Source: Haloarcula sp. H-GB4
Lineage (GTDB): Archaea; Halobacteriota; Halobacteria; Halobacteriales; Haloarculaceae
Reading direction: 5' to 3'
Assembly: GCF_030848575.1 (NCBI RefSeq)
Contig: NZ_JAVDDX010000002.1
Coordinates: 496,001 to 560,000 of the forward strand
DNA length: 64,000 nucleotides
In this document: positions 1 to 7,851 of the stretch, in pieces
Layout of the letters: each line of letters opens with the position of its first letter
Numbering within the stretch: position 1 is the first letter of the stretch
Program-made: the position numbers and the translations under genes
Notes under the pieces: model-generated
What the model was told of the DNA's origin: nothing
Seen by the model: only the letters and a program-made list of their open reading frames with translations
Database searches by the model: none

Positions 1-302
1 GAGATAGCGTCACTGGCGACGGCTTCGCTACCACGGCCCGTGTACAGAATAAACGGGAGGTCAGGATAGTCCTCGCGGACGGATTCGAGGAAGTCGATGC
101 CATTCTCGCCCGGCATTTCGTAGTCAGAAACGATACAGTCAATTGCCTCCGTTTTGAGCAGACGCAAGCCTGCTGTGGCACTCGTTGCAATCTCAATATC
201 GAACTTGACCCGCTCTCGCTTGAGGAACGCCGCTGTCGTCTCTGCGTACTGTCGGTCGTCGTCGACATGAAGCACCCGGATGGCGGAACCAGCCTCGCCC
301 AT
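1..302 (-). CDS. Response regulator receiver domain (partial)
   Basis: The N-terminal 100 residues of a CheY-like receiver domain are visible; the gene runs off the left edge. After the start comes the beta-1 strand with the acidic triad (IRVLHVDDD, residues 7-15), then the phospho-acceptor Asp in CIVSDYEMPG (about residues 59-68) and the conserved Thr in LPFILYTGRG. In haloarchaea such domains usually open a longer protein with PAS, histidine kinase or bat-type helix-turn-helix modules, so the output domain cannot be told from here. The ATG at 302 follows an AT-rich stretch (about 320-365) that can serve as its promoter. The receiver assignment is firm; the full-length identity is unknown. 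Confidence 0.9.
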   Translation of the reverse strand, partial: MGEAGSAIRVLHVDDDRQYAETTAAFLKRERVKFDIEIATSATAGLRLLKTEAIDCIVSDYEMPGENGIDFLESVREDYPDLPFILYTGRGSEAVASDAI

Positions 303-499
303 TGATGCGATTGACTACGGCCTCAATGGTTATCAATATAGACATTGTATTTTTCCTATATTTCCTGAGGTATCAAGGTAAAGCGGCTGAACCGAAGAGT
401 GAGCGACGGCACCAACTGTTCTCTACGCAGGCCCACATCGGGCCTGTGTGGATGGTCTGGTGGAGGTCCCGATGTATCCGCGTCGGAGTCAGTGCTAGT

Positions 500-742
500 T
501 CAGGCTTCAACCATCCACGTTGTCGAGGAGGAGTAGCCCCACTTTTCGACGGCCAGATCGTGGTCGCCGTCGGCGATGGCGGTCATGTTTGTGCCGACTT
601 CCTTGGCCGAGAGGCCGAGTTCGTCGCCGATAAGTCGGGATTTGAAATACGTCTGGTCGTCAGCATTGGAACGGAGATACTCCAGAATACGTCGCTGCTT
701 GTCCGAGAGCGGACTGTCGGGGGCTTGTGCGGTGGCGCTCAT
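500..742 (-). CDS. Small winged-helix-like haloarchaeal protein (DUF7123-type)
   Basis: An 80-residue protein starting MSATAQAPDSPLSDKQ. Residues 14-60 (KQRRILEYLR, then LIGDELGLSAKEVGTNMTAI) read as a short winged-helix fold: a helix, a recognition-like helix and a C-terminal wing with KWGYSSSTTW. I associate it from memory with a conserved haloarchaeal family annotated DUF7123. Upstream extension to 892 is possible in frame but has no family-like sequence, so ATG at 742 is preferred. A DNA-binding or regulatory role is inference from fold only. It is divergent from the TRAM gene downstream. Confidence 0.8.
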   Translation of the reverse strand: MSATAQAPDSPLSDKQRRILEYLRSNADDQTYFKSRLIGDELGLSAKEVGTNMTAIADGDHDLAVEKWGYSSSTTWMVEA

Positions 743-953
743 TAGTACAGTTACTAGCAGTACCGAGACACCCTTATTGGATTTGGTACAGACGGTTAAT
801 GGCTCGCCTTCTGGCGGTTTTCTTTCACTCGAAGTGGGGATACTGCCGCGAATTGGGCCACGCGACGGCCGGTTGGTACAGGCGGGAAACACCGTCCGTT
901 GCTCGTCGTCGCCTCGCAGTTTGGACGGCAGCGGTCGCTCGCTCCGGCAGTTC

Positions 954-960
954 TTTAATA
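954..960 (+). promoter_or_regulatory. TATA box for TRAM gene
   Basis: TTTAATA lies 37-43 bases before the TTG start at 997. Transcription would begin near 980, which excludes the in-frame ATG at 961 as start. A Shine-Dalgarno-like GGAGGT follows at 983-988, eight bases before the TTG. Confidence 0.55.
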
Positions 961-996
961 ATGGGCTGTTTTGTGGCCGAACGGAGGTATATCACA

Positions 997-1395
997 TTGG
1001 AAATCTCGGATCAACTGCTGTGTCTGTTCAGTGCCGATATCCGCGACGAGGGGGACCGGTATGTCGTTGAGGTCCCGCGTCGAGAGATCGAGACGGGCGC
1101 AGTCGACTCAGGCAGCACCTACCGCGTTGCGCTCATCTCCGCAGATGAGGGGACAGAGACGGATGAGGAGACGGTGTCAGACACGCCGCCGGACCAGCCA
1201 CAGCCGCCGGTCGAACCGGGTGAGACGCGCTACGTCGAGATCGAAGATATCGGCAAGCAGGGCGACGGCATCGCTCGCGTCGAGCGCGGCTACGTCATCA
1301 TCGTTCCGGGAGCCGAAATCGACGAACGAGTCAAGATCGAAGTTACCGAGGTCAAGTCGAACTTCGCGGTCGGCGAAATCATCGACGACGTGTGA
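997..1395 (+). CDS. TRAM domain protein
   Basis: A 132-residue protein with a C-terminal TRAM domain, a small beta-barrel that binds RNA. The domain runs from about residue 70 (RYVEIEDIGKQGDGIARV) to the end (VKIEVTEVKSNFAVGEIIDD). The N-terminal half (EISDQLLCLFSADI and VVEVPRREI) matches the N-terminal segment found before TRAM in haloarchaeal paralogues, and a Pro/Glu-rich linker joins the two. TRAM-only proteins in archaea are thought to act as RNA chaperones; that is family knowledge. The start is a TTG, chosen because GGAGGT sits at proper spacing and the TATA box overlaps the upstream ATG at 961. Confidence 0.85.
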   Translation: MEISDQLLCLFSADIRDEGDRYVVEVPRREIETGAVDSGSTYRVALISADEGTETDEETVSDTPPDQPQPPVEPGETRYVEIEDIGKQGDGIARVERGYVIIVPGAEIDERVKIEVTEVKSNFAVGEIIDDV

Positions 1396-1397
1396 CG

Positions 1398-2141
1398 CTA
1401 CTCGTAAGGGCTGCCATCGGGGCGCTTTGCCCCTTCGGAGTCGTGAACGACGACCTGTCCGGCTGATGGATCGACAGGTCGATAGGTGTCGCGGACGCCA
1501 ATTGCTTCCGTCAATTCTCGAACGGCGCGTTCTTTGAGCGCTGCGGCCAACTCTTCGGCGTCGGATCTGGAGATGTCCCGGCCGAGCCCCTCACACTCGT
1601 GGGCCCGGACTATCCCTTCTTCGCCGACGGCTTCGCCCATCGGCTGGCTCGTCCCGCCGAGCGCGACGCTGAACGGGTAGGTCCGGCAGATAAGCGGACG
1701 GTCCCCGTGGACCGTACAGGCACCTGTGCCGTCGTCGCCCTCGGCGTAGAAGGTACAGTCGCCGCAGTCGTCGGTCTGGAGCGCCCACTCGAACGTCTCA
1801 CCTTCGGGGCCGTCCGGCCCGTCCGCCAATCCGTACGGCATCGGCCGGGCAACGTCGCGGAAGTCGTACTCGCCGGCAGCCTGTAGCTGCCGAATCTCGT
1901 CAGGAAACACCGTCGCAGTGTGGGGTTCAGCATCGGTTTCGGCCGAATCAGCGTTTTCGCCAGACCCATCAATGGGCCCGCCAACCTCGTCGGTACTCTC
2001 TCCGCCCTCGCCACACGCCGACTCGGCCTTGCAGCAGGCTCCACAGCGGGTGCATTCGAACCCGATAGTCTCGATTGCGTCGGCCAGTTCCGACTCCTCA
2101 AGGGCACGGGCCCGTTCGAGTTCGGTTTCCAGAGAGTCCAC
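1398..2141 (-). CDS. YkgJ-family cysteine cluster protein
   Basis: A 247-residue protein of the YkgJ/CxxCxxCC group, thought to bind zinc or an Fe-S cluster. Residues 28-38 hold the signature FECTRCGACCK; further cysteines follow in CGDCTFY (about 125), CTVHGDRP and LICRTYPF (about 145-155) and HECEG. The motif order is standard for the family. An acidic low-complexity insert (about 40-72) separates the first cysteines from the core, a halophilic feature. Its 3' end faces the TRAM gene with a 2-base gap (convergent). The biochemical role of the family is unsettled. Confidence 0.85.
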   Translation of the reverse strand: MDSLETELERARALEESELADAIETIGFECTRCGACCKAESACGEGGESTDEVGGPIDGSGENADSAETDAEPHTATVFPDEIRQLQAAGEYDFRDVARPMPYGLADGPDGPEGETFEWALQTDDCGDCTFYAEGDDGTGACTVHGDRPLICRTYPFSVALGGTSQPMGEAVGEEGIVRAHECEGLGRDISRSDAEELAAALKERAVRELTEAIGVRDTYRPVDPSAGQVVVHDSEGAKRPDGSPYE

Positions 2142-2174
2142 AGCCCTGATAGCGGGCCGATGGGCAAAAAGGCG

Positions 2175-2960
2175 TCACTCCGCTGCATTCGGTGCGGCTC
2201 GCTCGCTGTCCCATGAGATAGCACCCTCGACAGCCAGTTTTTTAAGATGGGTCAGCACCGTCCCGCGTGCCAGATCGCGCACGCCGGTGAGGTCCTTCTC
2301 GTAGGCGGCTTCGAGGATTTCATCCAGCGTAGCGGCCCCGTCGTGGACAGCGTCTCGAACACGCCGTTCGCGCTCCAGTCGGTGGTTGATGAGTCGTGCA
2401 CAGGTCTCCCGCGGCGTCTCGATACGCGGGCCGTGGCCCGGTAACAGCACGTCGGGGTTTCTGGCGTGGAGTCGCCGAAGTGACGCGAGATAGGCCCGAA
2501 CGTCGCCCTCGGGTGCGCCGACGACGACGCTACCCTCGGCAACGGCGAGGTCACCGGAGACAACGGCTCCATCCGTTCCGAAGGCGACGTGTTCCGGCGC
2601 GTGCCCCGGCGTATCGATGACGGTCACTGGGCCGGTGTCGGTTGGAATTGTCGTCCCGCCGCTGAACAGTCTGTCGGGGGTAACGCCGGTCGCGGCTTCG
2701 AACGCGCTCGCCCGACCGCGATGCGCCCAGACCGTTGCGCCTGTCTCTCTGGCATAGTGTGCAACGGCACCGGCGTGGTCAGGGTGGTGGTGCGTGAGTG
2801 CAATGTGTGCGAGGGACCGGTCGCTGAGAAGCGAATCGAGCGCATCGTCGGTGTCTGGAGGGTCCACGAGAAGAGCCGCCTCATCGCCGCAAACGTATGC
2901 CGCCGTGCTGCCGGTCGGTGCCCGTGTCGGGACGGACACATCGGCCCGGTGCCAGTCCAT
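2175..2960 (-). CDS. MBL-fold hydrolase with C-terminal winged helix
   Basis: A 261-residue metallo-beta-lactamase fold hydrolase. The metal-binding motif THHHPDHAG is at residues 56-64, followed by DTPGHAPEH (about 117) and LLPGHGP (about 172), which supply the remaining His/Asp ligands for two metal ions. The last 60 residues (LDEILEAAYEKDLTG, then TVLTHLKKLAVEGAI) form a winged-helix tail like that of LACTB2-type proteins, which include RNA endonucleases and glyoxalase II-like thioesterases. Substrate is unknown. Ends 33 bases from the YkgJ gene start and follows the HTH gene at 2970 with a 9-base gap, so the three minus-strand genes are probably cotranscribed. Confidence 0.87.
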   Translation of the reverse strand: MDWHRADVSVPTRAPTGSTAAYVCGDEAALLVDPPDTDDALDSLLSDRSLAHIALTHHHPDHAGAVAHYARETGATVWAHRGRASAFEAATGVTPDRLFSGGTTIPTDTGPVTVIDTPGHAPEHVAFGTDGAVVSGDLAVAEGSVVVGAPEGDVRAYLASLRRLHARNPDVLLPGHGPRIETPRETCARLINHRLERERRVRDAVHDGAATLDEILEAAYEKDLTGVRDLARGTVLTHLKKLAVEGAISWDSERAAPNAAE

Positions 2961-2969
2961 ACCGATGGG

Positions 2970-3239
2970 TCAGACCGTGAGGAAATAAACCTGTTTGCGT
3001 GCGTCGGTGAAACTGTACCGCGAATCAACCAGCCCGGACTCCTCCAGCCGGTTCAGTGCATATCTGACAGTGCGATCCGGGAGCAGTGAGCTCTCGGCTA
3101 AGTCTCCCTGTGACAACGGGGCATCGTCTTCCAGTACCTTCGCAACGAGCTTCGCGCTCGGCGGGAGTTCCCGTAGGGTGTCGCGGAACTCCTCGTCAGT
3201 GAAAGGTGCTGGTGCAGCGTTTTCAGTTAATGCGCTCAT
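2970..3239 (-). CDS. Small winged-helix (MarR-like) regulator
   Basis: An 89-residue protein that is almost entirely one winged helix-turn-helix: FRDTLRELPPSAKLVAKVL, then SQGDLAESSLLPDRTVRYAL as helix-turn-helix and SGLVDSRYSFTDARKQVYFL as wing. It resembles MarR/ArsR-like transcription regulators of haloarchaea; no ligand domain is present. It opens the minus-strand cluster with the MBL hydrolase and YkgJ genes and is divergent from the methyltransferase, sharing a 250-base intergenic region. The target is unknown. Confidence 0.8.
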   Translation of the reverse strand: MSALTENAAPAPFTDEEFRDTLRELPPSAKLVAKVLEDDAPLSQGDLAESSLLPDRTVRYALNRLEESGLVDSRYSFTDARKQVYFLTV

Positions 3240-3459
3240 AGTGGTTGATATTCAAGACTTACTGGTAAAACTTGGCTATATCCATGACCAAACAATACAG
3301 ATTCTATGAAGTGTTTAATGTTCCCTTATACATGGCCGCCATCGTGCGGTTCTCGTCTCTATCCGAAAATCACACCCAGACCTATCAGGGTAGCGAGTGC
3401 GACCGGAGCCGGCATAGTGGGAAAAACAGTCTGGCAGACGAAAGGGGATTCCAGTATCG

Positions 3460-3467
3460 TTTTATCC
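3460..3467 (+). promoter_or_regulatory. TATA box for methyltransferase
   Basis: TTTTATCC, 23-30 bases upstream of the GTG start at 3490, consistent with a leaderless transcript. A CCCCGAGGGG palindrome follows at once and overlaps the expected transcription start; it could be an operator, but this is unsupported. Confidence 0.5.
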
Positions 3468-3489
3468 CCCGAGGGGTGAGCAATACACC

Positions 3490-4194
3490 GTGAAAGGGCA
3501 GGAGTGGTATCAGGCCGACACCGTGGCCGAAGAGTACGAGGCCAAGCGGTTCTCCCGTGGCGGTCGGCTGATCGACCGACGAGAGAAACAGGCCGTCCTC
3601 AACGCAATCGGCCCCGTGGCCGATAAGGACGTGTTAGAAGTAGCTTGCGGGACCGGACGGTTCACTGTGATGCTGGCCGAGCGCGGCGCGAACATCACTG
3701 GACTGGACATCTCAGGACCGATGCTCCAGCAGGGCCGTGAGAAGGCACAGGCGACCGGTGTCGATGACCGCGTCGAGTTCATGCGGGGCGACGCCGCCCG
3801 ACTCCCGTTCCCGGACAACCATTTTGACACTGTGTTTGCGATGCGCTTTTTCCATCTGGCGGACACGCCGGCGGCGTTTCTCGCAGAGATGCGCCGCGTC
3901 TCGAAGGAACAGGTCTTCTTCGATACGTTCAACCGGTTTTCGACCCGATCGATATACAACTGGGCGCTCCCGATGGGATCGCGGCTCTACTCGCGCTGGG
4001 AGATCGACCGCCTGTTAGACGGGGCCGGACTGGAACTGACTGACGCGAACCACGACTGGCTGCTTCCGTACGGCTTCTACCGGAAGATTCCGAACGAACT
4101 GGCCGCCTCGTTCCGGTCGCTCGATACGGCGCTCGGCGGCACGCCGCTCGGCGAAAAGCTGGCCTCGGTGTCGTACTGGAACACCCACGTATGA
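3490..4194 (+). CDS. Class I SAM-dependent methyltransferase
   Basis: A 234-residue Rossmann-fold methyltransferase. Motif I is VLEVACGTGRFTVML (about residues 48-62), the acidic end of strand 2 is in TGLDISGPML, and motif IV region is RLPFPDNHFDTVFAMRFFH (about 104-122), typical of the UbiE/Methyltransf_11 group. The substrate is unknown. The GTG start is supported by the TATA box at 3460. The TGA stop (4192-4194) belongs to the first bases of the TGACATCCTCC sequence that marks the end of the adjacent IS element, so the natural C-terminus may have been replaced or trimmed by the insertion. Confidence 0.85.
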   Translation: MKGQEWYQADTVAEEYEAKRFSRGGRLIDRREKQAVLNAIGPVADKDVLEVACGTGRFTVMLAERGANITGLDISGPMLQQGREKAQATGVDDRVEFMRGDAARLPFPDNHFDTVFAMRFFHLADTPAAFLAEMRRVSKEQVFFDTFNRFSTRSIYNWALPMGSRLYSRWEIDRLLDGAGLELTDANHDWLLPYGFYRKIPNELAASFRSLDTALGGTPLGEKLASVSYWNTHV

Positions 4195-4200
4195 CATCCT

Positions 4201-4220
4201 CCCTGGCGTGAACGCCGGGG
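4201..4220 (-). repeat. Right-end hairpin of the IS (possible omega/sotRNA 3' end)
   Basis: CCCTGGCG and CGCCGGGG pair around a TGAA loop with one mismatch, 27 bases past the tnpB stop. In IS200/IS605 elements a subterminal hairpin is recognised by TnpA, and the RNA spanning the tnpB 3' end and this region is the guide (omega) RNA. Sense-overlapping transcripts at tnpB 3' ends are known in Halobacterium. Transcription here is inferred. Confidence 0.6.
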
Positions 4221-4246
4221 TTTCCTCCGTGAGAGCCTCAGTCGGT

Positions 4247-5650
4247 CTAACACTCGCCAGAGGCAACATTCCCGTCGCAGTGGACGGTACTCGGGTCTGT
4301 GCGCTGTTCTTTGGGACTATCCCTCGCGGGAGAGCGTGGCAACTCCGACCAGTTGTGGTCGTCCCACTCGAACCGCACGGGCCGTGCCATCGGCCTGACT
4401 GCTTGTTCTGTGTGCCGCTCTAAGAACGTCTCCGACGCCGTGAGGTCGGCGTGGCCCTCAAACCCACACGGACAGGTGAGCGCGTCCTGATGCCGCATCG
4501 TTCGGTCTGTTGAACCGCACTGCGGGCACTCCTGACTTGTCCACGCCTCTGACCGGACCTCAACAGAGATGCCGTATTCCTCGGCGGTACAGACCAGTCG
4601 TTCGGTAAACTTCTTGAACGACCAGAAGTTGTGGGTCTTGGCGTTCGTCTCGACCGACCAGTGCGTGTCCAGTACGTCGGTCAAGCCACCGATATACACC
4701 GTGTTCACGCCCTCGGCGTACAGTCGATCCAAAAGGTCACGACACAGTGCTTCTTGAGCGTGGTCGCGGCGACGGGTTCGCTTGCGGTACAGCCGCCGGA
4801 TACGCTTGCTACTGTATCGACCCCTACAGAGTTTCGACTGCATCCGGGCGATTTCTTGCGTCGTCTCACGGAACCGCTGGAATAGCTTACGACCTTCGTA
4901 CAGGTGTTGCTCGCCGGTCGTTGTAGTACAGGCAACGAGGTTGTTCGCACCAATATCCAGAGCGGCCGTTTCGTCGGCCAGTGGAGTGTCCCGTGCGTCG
5001 TCAGAAACAGTCACGGGCTGCGAAGCTCGGAAGGTGCAATCAGTCTCGTCGTACCACAAATCCAACCGGCCATGGTTGTCGTAGTCGGGCCAGTTCGGGT
5101 TGCCAGCGATCTCCAGCCGGAGCCGACCAGTGTGATCGTATCGGTCTTTCAACTCACTCCCAACCAGTATCTCAAGTCGAGAACGGTCGCCCCACTCGAC
5201 GGTGTATGCATCGTTGCGAATAACACCTTTGAGAACACGCCCATCATCTTCGTTGTCGAGGCGAATCTTCGATTCGCCGACCATTGGAAATCTTCGATTT
5301 CCAAGACCACGGAAGCCCGGCGGTTCCGGGTGTTCCGTGACCGACGTGTTTGACTCATCGTGGTACTGGTCTTTCAGTTTGAAGAACCCGCGCCACGTTT
5401 CGCTGTTTTTGCGTATTACCTGTTGGGCGGTGGACGCACCAAGCACGCCTTTGTATTTGCCTTCGAGTCGGCCAGTATCGGCGTCCCATGCACCCTCGTC
5501 CTCGAAACCGTCTTCGTCGTTGTACCGCATGAGACGCTGGTAGTTGACTTCGTTCCAGAGAGCGGCGGAGGCATCCAACAGGTCCCGTAGCAGTTGCTCT
5601 CCATCATCGGAGAGAGGTCGCACAGCGAACGTGTTGGTGCGCTTCATCAA
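4247..5650 (-). CDS. tnpB: TnpB-family RNA-guided nuclease homologue (OrfB, IS200/IS605)
   Basis: A 467-residue TnpB. The N-terminal helix-turn-helix/WED part is followed by a split RuvC domain: Ruv[12 protein letters not shown] with D232, an arginine-rich bridge ([18 protein letters not shown], 280-297), RuvC-II region [10 protein letters not shown] (318-327), zinc ribbon cysteines C375, C378, C393 and C395, and RuvC-III HADLTAS with D402. At the RuvC-II site, where TnpBs carry an acidic residue (IEDL-type), this copy has Gly-Gly (321-322), so nuclease activity is doubtful. TnpB normally cuts DNA next to a short TAM using its omega RNA. The start could also be the second Met. The C-terminal tail after residue 412 is variable in the family. 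Confidence 0.9.
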   Translation of the reverse strand: MMKRTNTFAVRPLSDDGEQLLRDLLDASAALWNEVNYQRLMRYNDEDGFEDEGAWDADTGRLEGKYKGVLGASTAQQVIRKNSETWRGFFKLKDQYHDESNTSVTEHPEPPGFRGLGNRRFPMVGESKIRLDNEDDGRVLKGVIRNDAYTVEWGDRSRLEILVGSELKDRYDHTGRLRLEIAGNPNWPDYDNHGRLDLWYDETDCTFRASQPVTVSDDARDTPLADETAALDIGANNLVACTTTTGEQHLYEGRKLFQRFRETTQEIARMQSKLCRGRYSSKRIRRLYRKRTRRRDHAQEALCRDLLDRLYAEGVNTVYIGGLTDVLDTHWSVETNAKTHNFWSFKKFTERLVCTAEEYGISVEVRSEAWTSQECPQCGSTDRTMRHQDALTCPCGFEGHADLTASETFLERHTEQAVRPMARPVRFEWDDHNWSELPRSPARDSPKEQRTDPSTVHCDGNVASGEC

Positions 5651-5774
5651 CCATTTCCAATATGTCTTCTTGGAACTTGAACATCAGCCAACCACGGTGA
5701 AAGTAAAACTCAATCAGCTCGTGGGAGACTCAAGACCAGCAGTGACACAATGGTTCTCACCGGAGCTTACGCGA

Positions 5775-5838
5775 TTCACGCCCGCCGTGAACAGCGTGGC
5801 GTCAGAGACGCCACAGGTAGACGGCGCGAAGCGCCGTC
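5775..5838. repeat. Three tandem perfect stem-loops
   Basis: TTCACG-CCCGC-CGTGAA (5775-5791), GTGGCGTC-AGA-GACGCCAC (5796-5814) and GACGGCGC-GAA-GCGCCGTC (5820-5838) follow each other with 4-5 base spacers. They lie upstream of tnpB on its coding strand and just before the promoter of the glycosyltransferase. They probably belong to the left end of the IS, which uses single-strand hairpins, or form a structured leader; both are inference. Confidence 0.7.
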
Positions 5839-5920
5839 GACGGCGGTACTCTCTCGCTGGCAAAAGGTTGCCGTCCGTCTCCCGCGACTTTTAAGCGCCT
5901 TCGCCGTCCTATCCAGAGGT

Positions 5921-6826
5921 ATGGATATCTCGGTAGTGGTCCCGACGTTAAACGGCCGGGAGGAGCTGACCGGCTGTCTGGACGCACTTACCGAGCAGGT
6001 CCCCGATGCCGAAGTGATTGTCGTCAATGGCCCGTCAGCCGACGGGACAACGGGTATGGTCCGCGATCGGGACGACATCTCTATTCTCGTCGAAATCGCC
6101 GATCGCTCGGTGACGGTCGCCCGCAACGCCGGGATCGACCGAGCCACAGGGGACGTTATCGCGCTCGTTCATCAATCACTCTCAGTCGAGTCTGGCTGGG
6201 CTGACGCCGTGAAAAACGGGCTTTCGGGGGCCGCACAGGCTATCACCGGGCCGACACACCAGCAACTGTGGGCCGGGATGACGACCGAAACGGAGGAGAC
6301 GCGGACGATAGCCGGCCGCGACGTGACGTACTTTAATCCCGGCAACGTCGCGTTTGATGCCGAGGTGGTGGAAGCGCTCGACGGGTTCGACGAGTACCTG
6401 AACGTCGGCAGCGCCCGGGACTTCGCACACCGCATGGCTGCCGGTGAGTACGGCGTCGACTGGAGCACGGAAATGTGTGCCAGCCGCGAGTTTGAGGCTG
6501 ATGGCGGCATCGCAGAGACCGACTGGAACTGGAAGTACCGCTCGCTCGCCTACCGGCTGGTGAAGAACTACAACGTCCGGCCGACCGTAGTGCGGCGAAT
6601 CCTCAGTCACGCGGTCGGTGATGCGAAGGACGCGCTGGTCGATGTCGTGCGCGGGGAGACGACGCCGTCGCAGTGGCTCGGCACTGGGCAGGACGTGTTC
6701 GGTGGCGTCGGCTCCGGGGTCGTCGACGGGTTCCGGGCACGCGTGACCGACCGGACGGCTCGCCGGAATCCGAACGGTCGCTCCGCGCGCACGAACCGCG
6801 CGGTGACCGTGTACGACTGGCGGTAG
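5921..6826 (+). CDS. Family 2 glycosyltransferase
   Basis: A 301-residue GT-A fold glycosyltransferase. It begins MDISVVVPTLNGREEL; the nucleotide-binding part continues through VIVVNGPSADGT and RNAGIDRATGDVIALVHQ (about 70-87), where the usual DxD metal motif is replaced by ALVHQS, so metal binding may be non-standard. A second conserved block is NPGNVAFDAEVVEALDGFDE (about 140-160). No membrane segments are evident. Sugar donor and acceptor are unknown. ATG at 5921 is chosen because ACTTTTAAG at 5887-5895 forms a TATA box 26-34 bases upstream; the in-frame extension to 5750 would run through the IS hairpins. Confidence 0.85.
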   Translation: MDISVVVPTLNGREELTGCLDALTEQVPDAEVIVVNGPSADGTTGMVRDRDDISILVEIADRSVTVARNAGIDRATGDVIALVHQSLSVESGWADAVKNGLSGAAQAITGPTHQQLWAGMTTETEETRTIAGRDVTYFNPGNVAFDAEVVEALDGFDEYLNVGSARDFAHRMAAGEYGVDWSTEMCASREFEADGGIAETDWNWKYRSLAYRLVKNYNVRPTVVRRILSHAVGDAKDALVDVVRGETTPSQWLGTGQDVFGGVGSGVVDGFRARVTDRTARRNPNGRSARTNRAVTVYDWR

Positions 6827-6887
6827 CTAGGGTTGGCGGTAACCGATACTGGCCGCAACCGTTCGACTGAGGCAGGAGTGCCGATAG

Positions 6888-7697
6888 TTAGGGGGCCAGC
6901 GCCTCGATGACGCGGTTTGGATTGTTCGAGAACACCTTCCGCATCGCGTCTTCGGGGACGTCCAGTGTCAGAATCTCCATCACAGCCACGTTCGGGTGGA
7001 CGCCGGGGACGCCGCTCCCGAAGAGGACGCGGTCGGGATGTTCTAAAACTGCCCGTTCCATCGGCCCTCGGTAGCGGACCGCGCTGGTGTCGAGATACAG
7101 ATTGTCATGGACCTCCAGCAGGTCGATGGCCCGTTCCATCAGGTCCTTCCGGAGCGGGTGCGCGCCGAAGTGCGAGAGGATAACCGGAAAGTCGTACGCT
7201 AACAGCGACTCGGCGACGGCTTCGGGTTGGAACCTGTCGCCGCCGTGAACGATGACGGGCAGCGACACCGACTCTAGCTCTGCGAGCACGTCCTCGTCTG
7301 GCAGCCCGTCGGTCGGCGGATGGAGCTTGAAGCCGTAGAACCGGTCGTCGTATGCGTACTGTTCGATATCAGCAGGCGAGGTGTGTGCCTCCGTGCGACT
7401 ACTTGCGAGGTTGCGAAGCGTCGAACCGGGGCCGGTCCCCGGGTCCCGAGCACCGTTGACTCTGGCGAAGGCGACCATCGGTCGTTCGACGGTCATCCGG
7501 GCGACAGCGTTGTTCGCTTTCAGATACGAACCGTCCCGCTCACCAGGAAAGACGACGGAGCGGACGACACCGGCCTGGTGCATCTCCCGCTCCAGTTGCT
7601 CCGGGTCACCCATGCCGTCTCGGGGCCGGCGATGCTCGTCGGGCTCCAGCTGTGCATGCACGTCAACGACCCGAAACCCGTGCTCCAACTCCAACAT
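6888..7697 (-). CDS. Amidohydrolase-like TIM-barrel protein
   Basis: A 269-residue protein of the amidohydrolase_2 type. Strand 1 carries VVDVHAQLEP, so the usual metal-binding His-x-His is H14-x-Q16. KLHPP (about 124), IVHGG (about 149) and ILSHFGAHP (about 174) keep the central histidines. The final catalytic Asp, normally in a GSDxP motif, is replaced in GSGVPG (227-232). The fold is clear but two metal ligands seem missing, so activity may be altered or lost. It stands alone, 60 bases after the convergent glycosyltransferase and divergent from the thermosome gene. Confidence 0.8.
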   Translation of the reverse strand: MLELEHGFRVVDVHAQLEPDEHRRPRDGMGDPEQLEREMHQAGVVRSVVFPGERDGSYLKANNAVARMTVERPMVAFARVNGARDPGTGPGSTLRNLASSRTEAHTSPADIEQYAYDDRFYGFKLHPPTDGLPDEDVLAELESVSLPVIVHGGDRFQPEAVAESLLAYDFPVILSHFGAHPLRKDLMERAIDLLEVHDNLYLDTSAVRYRGPMERAVLEHPDRVLFGSGVPGVHPNVAVMEILTLDVPEDAMRKVFSNNPNRVIEALAP

Positions 7698-7806
7698 CTA
7701 CTATACGGTCTGTATACCCCCATGCTAAAAGGTGTGCAGGTCGGGCCTGGATTACGGGGACAGCACGGCGCTGTCACCCGACAAGCTGTCCGCAGTGTTA
7801 GAAAGA

Positions 7807-7814
7807 TTTATATA
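7807..7814 (+). promoter_or_regulatory. Strong TATA box for thermosome gene
   Basis: TTTATATA preceded by a purine-rich BRE-like GAAAGA, 38-45 bases before the ATG at 7852. This gives a leader of roughly 15 bases. The layout resembles promoters of haloarchaeal cct genes, some of which are heat-inducible. Confidence 0.7.
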
Positions 7815-7851
7815 GAACCGCTTGCCTTGTCTTAAGTGAGGTTCAACACAT

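Larger units (their letters stand above)
4192..5838 (-). mobile_element. IS200/IS605-group element carrying only tnpB
   Basis: The element has a TnpB gene, no TnpA (HUH transposase), and structured ends. The right end starts at or near TGACATCCTCC (4192) with a hairpin at 4201-4220. The left side, upstream of tnpB, has three consecutive perfect stem-loops up to 5838. Such tnpB-only (IS1341-type) elements are common in haloarchaea and depend on TnpA from elsewhere to move. The exact left boundary is not visible; 5838 is a guess based on the last hairpin. Confidence 0.5.

Noticed and set aside
5750..5920. N-terminal extension of the glycosyltransferase
   Set aside because: It would be translated through the three IS hairpins and upstream of the TATA box at 5887-5895; the family start MDISVVVPTLN is at 5921.
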